From positions 1-64,000 of the forward strand of contig JABFQN010000005.1 of assembly GCA_019685555.1 (NCBI GenBank): a stretch of 64,000 nucleotides of DNA. The letters run 5' to 3'. Source of the DNA: Candidatus Bathyarchaeota archaeon A05DMB-3. GTDB taxonomy: Archaea > Thermoproteota > Bathyarchaeia > Bathyarchaeales > Bathycorpusculaceae. Every line of letters begins with the position of its first letter. Positions within the stretch are counted from its first letter, which is position 1. The notes beneath the pieces were generated by a model. The model was not told the origin of the DNA and ran no database searches. It worked only from the letters and a program-made list of their open reading frames with translations. This document shows positions 16,411-24,942 of this stretch, piece by piece. The translations under genes and the position numbers were made by a program.

Positions 16411-17460
16411 TTAAAGGTAATATCCAGCTTTTAACTTAATGTCAGAAACTGTTGCGCGAATATCGTTTCTTATAAAACCATGTTTTAAAAGTTCCGAATC
16501 TTTCACCCTTCTAAAGAATTGCACCCTCATCCTTTTTTCCCACATTTTCCTAATGTTTAATAACGAGTAGGCAAAACCCCTAAAAGTTTCCTTAGCCTCC
16601 AAAGGTTTTCCTATTAACATAAAGCCGAACGCAGCCAAAAAAGTTAAAGTTGAATATAGAGAAAACCGCCACCAAAGGTTCCTTAATTCATAATTCTTAA
16701 TCATTGTGCATATTCTGTTCTTTACCGAGTGGCGCAATTTTTTCGGATTCAAAGCTCTCCTTGGCTCTCCATCGTGAAAAACCACAGCCGAAGGAACGAA
16801 CACTATTTTGTACCCGAACAGTCTAACCCTAAAAGAAAAGTCTGTATCATCGTCGTAAATGAAATAATCCGGGTCGAAGCCTCCGGCTTTTTCGAAAGCA
16901 TTACGAAGCACTAGGCATCCTGCGGATGAAGCAGCGAAAATTTCGAAAATGTTCTGAAAATCATCTGCCTTTAAACCTCTTGTTGTATACCATGTTCCTA
17001 AGGCGTCGATTGCAATTCCAGCATTATCTAAAAGGCGGTTGTTGCTGGTCATTAATATTTTTGCTTGTGCAACGCCTATTTCTTCGTCGTTTTCCGCGGC
17101 TTTTACAAGTTCAGTTAGCCAATCTTCAGTCACGTAAGCGTCATTGTCGAGGAAAGCCAAATATTTACTATGGGAATTTAAAACGTGTTTTCCAACATTG
17201 TGGGACGCGGAAGGCCCAATATCATGGTCGTAATGAACGACTTTTACTGTTGGAAAATGTCGTTTAATCCATGTTGCCAAATTTTTAGTTAAGCAGTCCA
17301 CTACGATGATTTCATAGCGGGGATAATTCGTCCGCGTGAGATAGCCTAAACACTTTTCAAGCTGACGAGTCCCATTAAAGTTAATTACAATCACGGAAAC
17401 CATAGGCCACTTGTTTTGCAACCGAGAAAACCACCGCACTGCCATTATTATAATACTCAC
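16411..17460 (-). CDS. Family 2 glycosyltransferase (rhamnosyltransferase-like)
   Basis: The 349-residue GT2 protein contains SVIVINFNGTRQLEKCLGYL, IIVVDCLTKN, a DND metal site in FLDNDAYVTEDW near residue 105, and the acceptor-site DPDYFIYDDDTDFSFRVRL near 195. A hydrophobic helix at about 265-285 (STLTFLAAFGFMLIG) may attach it to the membrane. GTG 17460 overlaps the stop of the upstream RGP-like gene by four bases (GTGA), indicating coupling; ATG 17445 is an alternative start. It likely adds a deoxy- or hexose sugar to a surface glycan. Donor and acceptor unknown. Confidence 0.85.
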   Translation of the reverse strand: MSIIIMAVRWFSRLQNKWPMVSVIVINFNGTRQLEKCLGYLTRTNYPRYEIIVVDCLTKNLATWIKRHFPTVKVVHYDHDIGPSASHNVGKHVLNSHSKYLAFLDNDAYVTEDWLTELVKAAENDEEIGVAQAKILMTSNNRLLDNAGIAIDALGTWYTTRGLKADDFQNIFEIFAASSAGCLVLRNAFEKAGGFDPDYFIYDDDTDFSFRVRLFGYKIVFVPSAVVFHDGEPRRALNPKKLRHSVKNRICTMIKNYELRNLWWRFSLYSTLTFLAAFGFMLIGKPLEAKETFRGFAYSLLNIRKMWEKRMRVQFFRRVKDSELLKHGFIRNDIRATVSDIKLKAGYYL

Positions 17461-18563
17461 GAGATTTTATCTGTTACATCAACCCATTTTCGCATGTTTT
17501 CGATTTGAACTTGCCAAAACCTGACATTTTCGGGAAGTCTAACCAACTTTTCCAAGTTTTTATCAAGGTGATCAGCTAATTCAAGATAGCAGTCCGCATA
17601 ACTTTTCGCCGCCAGCTCCGCAGCATCGCATATTTTCCATAAATGTTCGTTCATCTCTAACCCGTTTATCTCCTTTTGTAAATCTTTAAAAATACTTCTG
17701 CTTCTTTTAGCATGAGTCCCGGAAGGTTTACCTAAACAAAGTCTGTCGCCCAAATGATCAGCTATTTTCTTGAGGAAAACTCCCGACCAGATGTCGTCAA
17801 ACCTGTCAATGTTGTTGAAGTTCATGTAAAGCTGGTAGAAGGCTGGCACAATTTTGGGGAGAAACGAGGTGTTCATGCTGCAAAGCCCAAAGTATGTTCC
17901 CTTCCCTAAAATTATTTTTTCCCGCTTATAGCCACGGCTTTCTATTGCACATTTGCCATTTAACCCTCCATAATAGAGAATGGTTAACGCGTCTAAGTCT
18001 GGCTGTCCACTCCAAAGCCCCATGTTCACCACACAACTTCCACCATTATCAGTCCAAACATAATCTTCGCTTCTACAGGCTGGGTCGTATGGATGCCCCC
18101 TTGGAAAGATTTTCTGACTAACATTTAAGTCAAGATTTTCAATGGTATTGTACCATTTCCCAGAAGCATTCACGGTGACTCCGTTTTCACTGAACAAATT
18201 GTCAACATGTGCCTCTATAAAGCCGCTTGAAAGAGTGACGTCATCATCCACCTCCAATATTACGGTTGCTCCATTTTCACAGGCCCTTAAAAAGCCGAAA
18301 GAAACTTCTGCGTGGCACTTTTCTGGAATCAACTTGAGATATTTCTGGTAAGATTTTCCAAATCTATCTTTAAACCATTTCGCCCTTTCTCTAGGCCCAT
18401 AATATTCGTGGGGAACGTTTGACAAAAGTTTCTCGTTTAGTTTGCGTACGCTCTCGTCTCCCTCGTCTATAATTAAAATTTTAGCATCCATAGGGGAACA
18501 ATTCTCAAGTATGCTTAAGTTTTCCAAAGGGTTTATGGATGCTGTCACTATGTAGACTTGCAT
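17457..18563 (-). CDS. RGP / UDP-arabinopyranose mutase-like protein
   Basis: The 368-residue protein looks like a GT-A fold of the reversibly glycosylated polypeptide (PF03214) type. It has an acidic DDD site in VILEVDDDVTLS near residue 105, YYGPRERAKWFKDRFG near 55, and the region RGHPYDPACRSEDYVWTDNG then GLWSGQPDLDA near 155-190, which parallels the plant RGP pattern of sequence around the sugar site. Plant RGPs interconvert UDP-arabinose ring forms and self-glycosylate; archaeal members are not characterised as far as I know. It is translationally coupled to the downstream GT2. The assignment is by pattern memory, so a related nucleotide-sugar enzyme is possible. Confidence 0.6.
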   Translation of the reverse strand: MQVYIVTASINPLENLSILENCSPMDAKILIIDEGDESVRKLNEKLLSNVPHEYYGPRERAKWFKDRFGKSYQKYLKLIPEKCHAEVSFGFLRACENGATVILEVDDDVTLSSGFIEAHVDNLFSENGVTVNASGKWYNTIENLDLNVSQKIFPRGHPYDPACRSEDYVWTDNGGSCVVNMGLWSGQPDLDALTILYYGGLNGKCAIESRGYKREKIILGKGTYFGLCSMNTSFLPKIVPAFYQLYMNFNNIDRFDDIWSGVFLKKIADHLGDRLCLGKPSGTHAKRSRSIFKDLQKEINGLEMNEHLWKICDAAELAAKSYADCYLELADHLDKNLEKLVRLPENVRFWQVQIENMRKWVDVTDKIS

Positions 18564-18655
18564 TTAAATCACACAAAGGAAGTTGTCGCGAATCATTGCA
18601 ATTTCATGATGCTATTCATCTATAAGCTTTTGTATTTCATGTTGACTTTTCAAAT

Positions 18656-18925
18656 TTATGGTTCTAGACTTGGCAGAACAGCTAAAATAGCTGAAACTTC
18701 TTTAAGGATTAACTTGTCTAATTTCGGTTCCTCGCCGTCTTTATCAATTATGGAATTTATCTCCATATCAAGATCACATAACACTATAAGGTCTTTAATT
18801 ATCCTTGGTCCAGGATCTTTCGGCTTTTTCAGTTCGATAATGGCTGGTAAAAGCATGAGAATGATGAAGGTTAATACTCCGAAAAACAACATTATAACCG
18901 AGTCTGGAGTCGGAGTCGGAACCAT
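18656..18925 (-). CDS. Small single-TM membrane protein beside a polysaccharide synthase
   Basis: I do not recognise a family. The 89-residue product has a Pro/Thr-rich start, one strong hydrophobic helix at about residues 10-32 (VIMLFFGVLTFIILMLLPAI), and a charged cytoplasmic tail. ATG 18925 lies 10 bases after the stop of the processive GT2 gene with AAGGTAAGG just upstream, so it is likely translated from the same message. Small membrane subunits are common with cellulose- or hyaluronan-synthase-like enzymes; this may be one. Codon use fits a real gene. Confidence 0.5.
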   Translation of the reverse strand: MVPTPTPDSVIMLFFGVLTFIILMLLPAIIELKKPKDPGPRIIKDLIVLCDLDMEINSIIDKDGEEPKLDKLILKEVSAILAVLPSLEP

Positions 18926-18935
18926 CCTTACCTTT

Positions 18936-20231
18936 TCAGTGTTTTAACAAACTTGCAATATAACAGTTTCCATTCCCAGAATGTGCTGTTTTATCCCAAT
19001 GATTGCCATTTTTCCCTGCAAGTTTTGACACGAGGAGGTCTAGAAAAGCCTTAGTGCATATGGGAATGTTGTATAGGAACGTGAAGACTAAGAGGGGGAT
19101 AAGCCACTGCGCCCTTGTTCTGCCGTCAAGATACGTTCCAACGCCTATCTCGTAAAATGGGGCGAAGTTTCCTACGGCACTGTATAGGGAAATGGATATT
19201 ACTGTCCAAAATGGAGTTAAGCACTGTGAGAATTTTAAGAAGAACAGAGGAACACCAATGATCCATGAGAATAAGACGGCGACTGGCATAAAGTAAACGT
19301 TAAGCAGCAGTAACCCATCAACTTTTTCGATGAACCCGAGTTTTTTGCTTCTTAAAACGTTTAGTGAATGTTTGAAGGCGCATTGCATATGTCCCTTCGC
19401 CCATCTGTATCGCTGTTTCCAGTAAGCTTGCCAACTTTCAACAGCCTCCTCATAACACTCAGCATCTGAGACATATTTAACGCTATAACCTGCAAGGTAA
19501 ACTCGGAAGGTGAGGTCCGTGTCTTCTGCCAATAGGTTTTCATCCCAACCGCCTAGAGATTCTAAAAGCTCACGGCGAAATCCGCCCACGGTTCCGCCGA
19601 ACTGGGTTATTAAGCCAAGTTTGTTGCGGGCTTCTTGGTCAACACAGTATCCGCCTATCCTTTCTAGTGCAACAAGCCTTGTTACAATGTTTTGAGGTTC
19701 GTTTAAAACTATAACTCTGCCTTGCACAGCTCCAACCTTCGGATCTGCAAATTCCTTTACAAGTTTTTCAACAATGTCTCTCTGAGGGTAATAGTCTGCG
19801 TCGAAGCACAGAATTATTTCGCCATCTGCGTGTCTTAATCCAGCGTTGAGGGCTGAAGCCTTCCCACATCCTCCTTCTTTTTTGTCTCGTTTAACAACCT
19901 CAATGTAGTTGTAAGCTTTGGAATATTGCTCGGCTATTTTCCCAGTGTCATCTGTTGAAGCATCATCAACAACTATTACTTGCAAATTTTCCTTCGGATA
20001 GGTTAACTCCGTCATCCTTTGAAGAAGTCTCCCAATGACACGCTCCTCGTTACGGGCAGGCACCAAAATTGAAACAGTAGGCGGATAAACCGAGTTTTGA
20101 GTTTTGGAATTTGTTTTCTTTTTCTGGGCGGTTTTAAGAACCGTTATGGTAAATATATAATGGCGGACGAGATATGCAACCATTACAGCAGTTAAAAGAA
20201 TAAACAATGTTTCTAAAACTTCAATAAGCAT
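18936..20231 (-). CDS. Processive family 2 glycosyltransferase (cellulose/poly-GlcNAc synthase-like)
   Basis: From ATG 20231 the protein has 431 residues: an N-terminal TM helix (about 5-28), a GT-A domain with VSILVPARNEERVIGRLL, VVDDASTDDT, the metal-binding CFDADYYPQ, AEDTDLTFRV with the catalytic Asp, and the QRYRWAKG (QxxRW) motif of processive synthases, then three or four C-terminal TM helices. This architecture couples polymerisation to export of a polysaccharide. Its start overlaps the end of the upstream membrane protein by 11 bases; an upstream in-frame start at 20267 would lengthen that overlap. The polymer is unknown; no PilZ domain is visible. Confidence 0.9.
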   Translation of the reverse strand: MLIEVLETLFILLTAVMVAYLVRHYIFTITVLKTAQKKKTNSKTQNSVYPPTVSILVPARNEERVIGRLLQRMTELTYPKENLQVIVVDDASTDDTGKIAEQYSKAYNYIEVVKRDKKEGGCGKASALNAGLRHADGEIILCFDADYYPQRDIVEKLVKEFADPKVGAVQGRVIVLNEPQNIVTRLVALERIGGYCVDQEARNKLGLITQFGGTVGGFRRELLESLGGWDENLLAEDTDLTFRVYLAGYSVKYVSDAECYEEAVESWQAYWKQRYRWAKGHMQCAFKHSLNVLRSKKLGFIEKVDGLLLLNVYFMPVAVLFSWIIGVPLFFLKFSQCLTPFWTVISISLYSAVGNFAPFYEIGVGTYLDGRTRAQWLIPLLVFTFLYNIPICTKAFLDLLVSKLAGKNGNHWDKTAHSGNGNCYIASLLKH

Positions 20232-20601
20232 TCTTGGCCGCCGCCCTTTCATTTTTAGAATTTGCAAGAAATGTTAGGCTTAGGGACCAGAAGGACACAA
20301 CCCACAGCAGGTTCAATATTGGGCTCAAGACAACAAATACTGCATTAAAGCCATCCAAGGCATGGGCAGTAATGGCGCCGACAAACACGGAGAAAAGGTT
20401 GTTCCAAATTAGACAAACAGAGTTCCCCATAATTAGTGCAAGCATTTTCCTTTTCAGCGGACCATTTAATGGGAAAAGCATGCATGCAAAGAAAACATTG
20501 AAAATTATTAGCGCTTGAAGTGTTTCTTCAGAAACTTGCAAAAGAATAGAGAAAGCAACAAGGGTTGTGCCAGCGGCCAATCCAAAAATTAATTGTTTCA
20601 A
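20221..20601 (-). CDS. Four-helix membrane protein, first gene of the glycan synthase operon
   Basis: I do not recognise a family. The 126-residue protein is almost wholly hydrophobic, with four predicted TM helices at about residues 3-22, 28-46, 51-76 and 85-113, and a short basic C-terminus. Its end overlaps the processive glycosyltransferase start, so the two are translationally coupled and may form one membrane complex. It could assist folding or export of the polymer; there is no motif that proves this. Confidence 0.6.
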   Translation of the reverse strand: MKQLIFGLAAGTTLVAFSILLQVSEETLQALIIFNVFFACMLFPLNGPLKRKMLALIMGNSVCLIWNNLFSVFVGAITAHALDGFNAVFVVLSPILNLLWVVSFWSLSLTFLANSKNERAAAKNAY

Positions 20602-20693
20602 ACCCCTTCATCCCTCCGAAACCATCATTCAAATATGGACTGAAGGAATATTATAGAAGATTCTTCGGGTATGCTTTTAAAAATTGCGAAAAC

Positions 20694-21272
20694 CTATCTG
20701 TTAAAAACCATCTTGTCTAAAACAAAAACTAGAACTTGGAAAACTTCTTCAGCTGTCAAATTGTCAGTGTCCAGTATTAGGTGAAATGGAGTGAAGTCTT
20801 CGCCTAAATTAAAGCCATAAAGCCTCTTGTAAATGGCCCTTGTTTTCTCCTCCTTATTTCTTAAAGTTTCTAAGGCTTTTTCAACGCTTATTCCGTCCCT
20901 TTTTGCAACCCTTTCAGCCCTTTTATTTTGAGAGGCTTCCAGCCATATTTTAAAGCCGTCTTCTAAGAGCCACGGCATGGTCCAGCTGTCCAGGACGGCG
21001 TTTCCTTGTTTGGCTGCTTCCAAAAGTTTTTGGTCTACAGCCTTGTCGAATTCGGGGTTTTTCCTTCTATTTTCTAGGAAGGATAAGCCTTCCGGGCTTT
21101 CCCACCATCCCTTTTTAAGGGGTTTGTAGCCCTTTTCTATGGCTAGGGCTTTTAGGGCTTCTCCTCCAGAATAGTATTTTAAGTTGTATTTTTCTGCCAA
21201 CTTTTTAGCCAATGTGCTTTTGCCGCTTCCAGCCATTCCACATATGCAAATGACCACTGATTCTTTAACCAT
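20694..21272 (-). CDS. cmk: Cytidylate kinase, archaeal type
   Basis: The 192-residue P-loop kinase starts CICGMAGSGKSTLAKKLAEKY, then YYSGGEALKALAIEKG, VLDSWTMPWLLEDGFKIWLEA (the lid/substrate region) and RVAKRDGISVEKALE. These match the short archaeal CMP kinases, which phosphorylate CMP and dCMP with ATP. In many archaea cmk follows rpl34e, as here (12 bases apart). The usual next genes, rpl14e and cbf5, are not downstream; a glycan cluster follows instead. Confidence 0.95.
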   Translation of the reverse strand: MVKESVVICICGMAGSGKSTLAKKLAEKYNLKYYSGGEALKALAIEKGYKPLKKGWWESPEGLSFLENRRKNPEFDKAVDQKLLEAAKQGNAVLDSWTMPWLLEDGFKIWLEASQNKRAERVAKRDGISVEKALETLRNKEEKTRAIYKRLYGFNLGEDFTPFHLILDTDNLTAEEVFQVLVFVLDKMVFNR

Positions 21273-21284
21273 TTTCCAAACGCC

Positions 21285-21563
21285 TCAAAAAGCGTTTAGG
21301 ATTCTCGCTGCTTGCTTCAGAGCAGTTTTTAGGCAGTTGTGGCAAAGCTGTCCGCCATATATTCGCGAAATCCTTCTTTTTGTACGATTAAGTTTTCTTA
21401 TCTCTGAGGGGGACAAGTTTGGAATCACAGTTAAGGGCCTACCGCAGAGACTGCAACTGCTTTGGGCGGTTACTTCACGTTTATAATGTATGCTTGTGCG
21501 CCCTCCAGGTAAAGCCTTAAAAACGCGCTTTCGGCTTCGAGTTCGCTTGGCTGGTCTAGGCAT
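21285..21563 (-). CDS. rpl34e: Large ribosomal subunit protein eL34
   Basis: 92 residues from ATG 21563 (PRPAKRTRSRKRVFKALPGG), with the two Cys pairs CSLCGRP and CHNC of the zinc-binding L34e fold. The open frame extends upstream through the DUF106 gene, but PRPA is the conserved start. It binds 23S rRNA in the archaeal 50S subunit. It sits five bases after the DUF106 gene in the tail of the ribosomal operon. Confidence 0.95.
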   Translation of the reverse strand: MPRPAKRTRSRKRVFKALPGGRTSIHYKREVTAQSSCSLCGRPLTVIPNLSPSEIRKLNRTKRRISRIYGGQLCHNCLKTALKQAARILNAF

Positions 21564-21568
21564 TTCCA

Positions 21569-22036
21569 TCACTCCACACTTATGAGACCAAATAGGTGAG
21601 AGAATAAAGTGCTGAAAAGGAAGGAGCACAGCATGTACCACCATAACAGGGATGATCCAAACAATGGGATGGGAAGGTTCCACCCTATCCCTGGAAAATA
21701 TGCAATATTGGCTCCTCCGTATATTCCTCCAAGAAAAGACCACACTATCATTAAGGGAACAACGAATAGGAGAGTTACCTTCATTGATTGCCATGAAGCT
21801 TTGGCGTTAAGCTGCGTTATATACTGTTGTTTTTTCATAAGCTTCTCTATCTGTTTCTTGTTCCCGCTTTTTTGAGCTTCGCGAAGTTGAGAATACCACT
21901 CTGCAACCTCTTTTCTCCAAGCCTTCATTTGTTCGGGATCCGTTAAAAGGCGGTTTGCAATGGTCATAGCGAAAGTTATTGTGGCAGCCAGAGCGAATAG
22001 GAAGAGCGTTGATCCGGGAGGCTCTACTGGCAACAT
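21569..22036 (-). CDS. DUF106 protein, EMC3/TMCO1 (Oxa1/YidC) superfamily insertase
   Basis: The 155-residue protein has an N-terminal TM helix (about 10-30), a long charged cytoplasmic coiled coil (QMKAWRKEVAEWYSQLREAQ to about 80), then two more TM helices. This is the three-helix core of archaeal DUF106/Ylp1, homologous to YidC, Get1, EMC3 and TMCO1. These proteins help insert membrane proteins at or near the Sec translocon, and the gene directly follows secY with an 17-base gap, as in many archaea. The positively charged groove residues cannot be judged here. Confidence 0.9.
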   Translation of the reverse strand: MLPVEPPGSTLFLFALAATITFAMTIANRLLTDPEQMKAWRKEVAEWYSQLREAQKSGNKKQIEKLMKKQQYITQLNAKASWQSMKVTLLFVVPLMIVWSFLGGIYGGANIAYFPGIGWNLPIPLFGSSLLWWYMLCSFLFSTLFSHLFGLISVE

Positions 22037-22053
22037 TTCATTTTACCTCTTTT

Positions 22054-23466
22054 TCAGCCTCCAAACAGTCTCCTAAAGGCGGGGTACATTTCAGCCACTC
22101 TTTCCCGCACTAAGATTTCATAATATTGGTAGATTATGCCCACGGATAGAAGAATTCCTATGCCGGACCCGAAAACTCCGAAGAAGTCTGATAAGCCGGC
22201 AATCAATCCAACTATTATTCCGCCTAGAATGGTGACGGCGGGAATATAGCGTTTAAGAATTTGCTCAACAGCTTTTCCAGAGCGTCTATACCCTGGAATT
22301 TGCATGCCAGCATCCACGAGCTGTTTTGCAACTGTTGAGGGACCTAAGCCGCCAACCTCAAGCCACGTAAGGGAGAAGATAACACAGAAAGCGACGAGAA
22401 TTGCCAAATAGCCTACAGCTCTCAAAGGTTCCGCCATAACATTGGAAAGGTTACCTGGAGATGTCACATAGTATACGAGACCCCCGCCGGGTACATACTG
22501 TTCTCCTTCAGGCTTGTACCATCCTAGGAGGTTAACCCAAAAGTTGTTTCTCCCCCAAGGCTGGCTCCAGAGAATATACGAGAAGAAGTATATGTTAGCG
22601 AAAAGGGCTGAAGCAAATATTACTGGAAGATTGGACACGTACAACAGTTTTATTGGGTAGCGGCTTCTGAAACCACGGTAGCCCGCGTAGGATAAAGGAA
22701 GTTCCACCCTAACGCCTTCCATATAGATTATTACAAGAAAAGCCACAATAGTGGCTATAAACCCGATTAAAGATGGAAAGTTTCCCCTCAGCAATAAACC
22801 AGTTACTGATTTTCCACTATTTATCGTTTGTACTAACGCAACGAAAATTCCAGAGCTGCCATATTCGTCAACTGGTGGAGACGGGTTAAAGCATTCGAGA
22901 AATATTTGTTGTGCAACGCCAGCCATGATGAAGAGGCTTATTCCACTGCCGAAACCCCATCCCTTCTGGATAAGCTCATCTAAAAGTAGGACAATCATTC
23001 CAGCAGCCAACAATTGCAGGAAAACGATGATGGCTGTTGTGCCCGGCAAAGTGCCGTACATTCCACTTATTATGTAGGCGGATGCTTGAACACCTGTTAG
23101 GATTATGGCGAATACTTTACTTGCAGTTGTGAATAATGCTCTGTCTTCGGGCTTAGACATGTCGCATTCTATCATGGCGGAACCAACTAGAAGCTGTAGG
23201 ATTAAGCCAGCGGTCACTATGGGACCTATGCCGAGCTCCATTAGGGTGCCGCGGCTTGACGCAAATATTATCCTTAAGGGAGCAAATTCTTCTTGTCTTT
23301 GGATTCCATAAAGGCGGCATGCGTCGCTGGCCATCACAAGATATATTATGAGGGCTATGGCTGTCCAGAAGAGTTTCTCGTTAAACCCAACTCTGCGTTC
23401 CGGAGCTTTAACTTCTGGAATGAATCGTGCAATGGGTTTGAAGAGGTTTAGAAACCTTCCAGCCAT
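22054..23466 (-). CDS. secY: SecY, preprotein translocase channel subunit
   Basis: 470 residues with ten predicted TM helices. Recognisable parts: the N-terminal KPIARFIPEVKAPERRVGFNEK, plug-region segment near FASSRGTLMELGIGPIVTAG, the GFGSGISLFIMAG segment, YRGFRSRYPIKLLYVSNLPV in the cytoplasmic loop that contacts ribosomes, and the C-terminal EMYPAFRRLFG. It forms the protein-conducting channel with SecE and Sec61beta. Located after rpl15 in the spc-type operon as usual. Confidence 0.97.
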   Translation of the reverse strand: MAGRFLNLFKPIARFIPEVKAPERRVGFNEKLFWTAIALIIYLVMASDACRLYGIQRQEEFAPLRIIFASSRGTLMELGIGPIVTAGLILQLLVGSAMIECDMSKPEDRALFTTASKVFAIILTGVQASAYIISGMYGTLPGTTAIIVFLQLLAAGMIVLLLDELIQKGWGFGSGISLFIMAGVAQQIFLECFNPSPPVDEYGSSGIFVALVQTINSGKSVTGLLLRGNFPSLIGFIATIVAFLVIIYMEGVRVELPLSYAGYRGFRSRYPIKLLYVSNLPVIFASALFANIYFFSYILWSQPWGRNNFWVNLLGWYKPEGEQYVPGGGLVYYVTSPGNLSNVMAEPLRAVGYLAILVAFCVIFSLTWLEVGGLGPSTVAKQLVDAGMQIPGYRRSGKAVEQILKRYIPAVTILGGIIVGLIAGLSDFFGVFGSGIGILLSVGIIYQYYEILVRERVAEMYPAFRRLFGG

Positions 23467-23476
23467 GGGTTAACCG

Positions 23477-23917
23477 CTACGCTCCAGTTTCTTGAGATTC
23501 TATTAAAACTTGTCCTCCTGCTTCTTTTATTTTTTCGGCAGCAGATTTAGAGCATGACGCTACTTTTACAACCAGAGGCTTTGTGACCCCTCCAGTTCCA
23601 AGAAGCTTTGTATAGCCTAAACTTTCTAAGTCTATGAAAATTTTTCCCTCTTCTTTTTTCGCTGGGATTTTTTCAGCCATTTCGTCGAGTTCTCCGACGT
23701 TTATAACTTTAACTTTTTGTTTTAGGCTTTTAGGCGAGGTGAAACCCTTTCTCCCGAAATATTCTGGCTCATATTTTATGATAAAGGTCCATCCGTGTTT
23801 ATGACGCCCTGCTTTCCGCATACCTCTTGAACCGGATTTTCTATGTTGGCCTACTCGTCCATAGCCTTGTGTTCTTGAACCACGTTTTTTGCGGATTTTC
23901 CTAAGCTTGTGGGGCAT
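23477..23917 (-). CDS. rpl15: Large ribosomal subunit protein uL15
   Basis: 146 residues starting PHKLRKIRKKRGSRTQGYGR and HRKSGSRGMRKAGRHKHG, the basic Gly-rich rRNA-binding tail of archaeal/eukaryal L15, then the globular domain with INVGELDEMAEKI and KLLGTGGVTKPLVVKV. It starts four bases after the Hsp20-like gene stop, so that gene lies between L30 and L15. Confidence 0.96.
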   Translation of the reverse strand: MPHKLRKIRKKRGSRTQGYGRVGQHRKSGSRGMRKAGRHKHGWTFIIKYEPEYFGRKGFTSPKSLKQKVKVINVGELDEMAEKIPAKKEEGKIFIDLESLGYTKLLGTGGVTKPLVVKVASCSKSAAEKIKEAGGQVLIESQETGA

Positions 23918-23921
23918 CCTT

Positions 23922-24374
23922 TCAACCAGCCAATTTGTTTAGGACTTTTTCTTTAACAGCCTTTTTCAGCTTTATCTCCAGCACTCCATTTTTATATGTT
24001 GTGAACGTTGCCTCTGGAATAACTATTTCTGGAAGATTTAAACGTTTATAGTATCTGCGACCTTGAGTTTTCGCTGACAATGTTAGCCGCTGTTTTTCAG
24101 TGTGGATTTTTATGTTTTCCCTTTTAAAGCCTTTAAGTTCTGCAACAACAGTTATGCCGTCTTCTTCATTAAAAACATCGAGTAATGGCTCAGGCTCTCT
24201 TAAAATAATTTTCCCAGAGTTTTTTAGGCGCTTATATGTATAGTGGTATAGTCTCTCTCTAGTTTTGGAGTTTTTAAGTCTGGATACTTTGAGGCTTTTC
24301 CTGTTTTCAGCTTCATCTAGTCTTCTTATAGCTTTGAACCATTTGGGACGTTTTTCGCTTTTCCGCCATCTCAT
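23922..24374 (-). CDS. Hsp20/alpha-crystallin-domain protein with basic N-terminal region
   Basis: The 150-residue product has two parts. Residues 1-60 are rich in Lys and Arg (RWRKSEKRPKWFKAIRR, RERLYHYTYKRLKN). Residues about 62-140 form an alpha-crystallin-like domain: PLLDVFNEEDGITVVAELKG, IKIHTEKQRLTLSAKT, YYKRLNLPEIVIPE and FTTYKNGVLEIKLKK, the final A-x-x-x-N-G-V-L-E strand being the Hsp20 signature. The C-terminal I-x-I motif needed for oligomers in most small heat-shock proteins is not evident. It is placed between rpl30 and rpl15, abutting rpl15, with a separate promoter-like element upstream. A ribosome-linked chaperone is one idea. Confidence 0.78.
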   Translation of the reverse strand: MRWRKSEKRPKWFKAIRRLDEAENRKSLKVSRLKNSKTRERLYHYTYKRLKNSGKIILREPEPLLDVFNEEDGITVVAELKGFKRENIKIHTEKQRLTLSAKTQGRRYYKRLNLPEIVIPEATFTTYKNGVLEIKLKKAVKEKVLNKLAG

Positions 24375-24417
24375 ATTGAACCTTCCCCCTATGACACAAT
24401 GGCATCTTTAAACTGGC

Positions 24418-24425
24418 TATAAAAG
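24418..24425 (-). promoter_or_regulatory. Candidate internal promoter ahead of the Hsp20-like gene
   Basis: A 79-base gap separates rpl30 from the Hsp20-like gene, whereas nearly all other genes in this operon abut or overlap. On the minus strand it contains CTTTTATA, 44-51 bases before the ATG, and GGGGGAAGG close to the start. This fits a TATA box with a short leader and a ribosome-binding site. Confidence 0.45.
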
Positions 24426-24453
24426 GTATCGATGCAAACATGAAATAAAGCGG

Positions 24454-24942
24454 TTAAATCATTCGCTCCAGTAAGGCGTTAATTTGCTCGCCTCTGTATC
24501 CAAGCTCTCCGCCTGCACTGTAACTCTTCTTTATCTTACCCTTGAACCCTTTTGATGGCGGATGCAGCTTAAAATAGGGCTGGATTTCTGGAAGATTCCA
24601 ATATTCAATTTTACAATTGAATATAGCGTCTGCAAGTTCCTCTACAGATTTATAACCGATTTTTTGGGCATATTCATCTGTCAGTTTTTTATTTCCAGCC
24701 AATCTTCCCCTCTCTTTTAACATTGTTATTATGGTTTCTTTGGAAACTTCTCCCCATGTGACAAAATTCTGCGCCGTTTTCAGCATTCCAAGAAATGAAG
24801 GTCGATTATCAATTAAAATTGCATGGTTGTTCCTTTTCAGATTTAACATGCGGAGGGTTTCTCTAACTTGCAGAGGCGCGCTTATGGTTCCGCGAACCCT
24901 CACAACTGCGATGCATTTGCGTTCTTCAGATTTGCCAGACAA
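24454..24942 (-). CDS. rpl30: Large ribosomal subunit protein uL30
   Basis: 162 residues, the longer archaeal form. The ferredoxin-like core reads IAVVRVRGTISAPLQVRETLRMLNLKR (quoted in part) and NHAILIDNRPSFLGMLKTAQNFVTWG; the archaeal extension ends with LHPPSKGFKGKIKKSYSAGG, typical of L30/L7 in archaea and eukaryotes. It starts directly after S5 (one base apart). Confidence 0.96.
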   Translation of the reverse strand: MSGKSEERKCIAVVRVRGTISAPLQVRETLRMLNLKRNNHAILIDNRPSFLGMLKTAQNFVTWGEVSKETIITMLKERGRLAGNKKLTDEYAQKIGYKSVEELADAIFNCKIEYWNLPEIQPYFKLHPPSKGFKGKIKKSYSAGGELGYRGEQINALLERMI

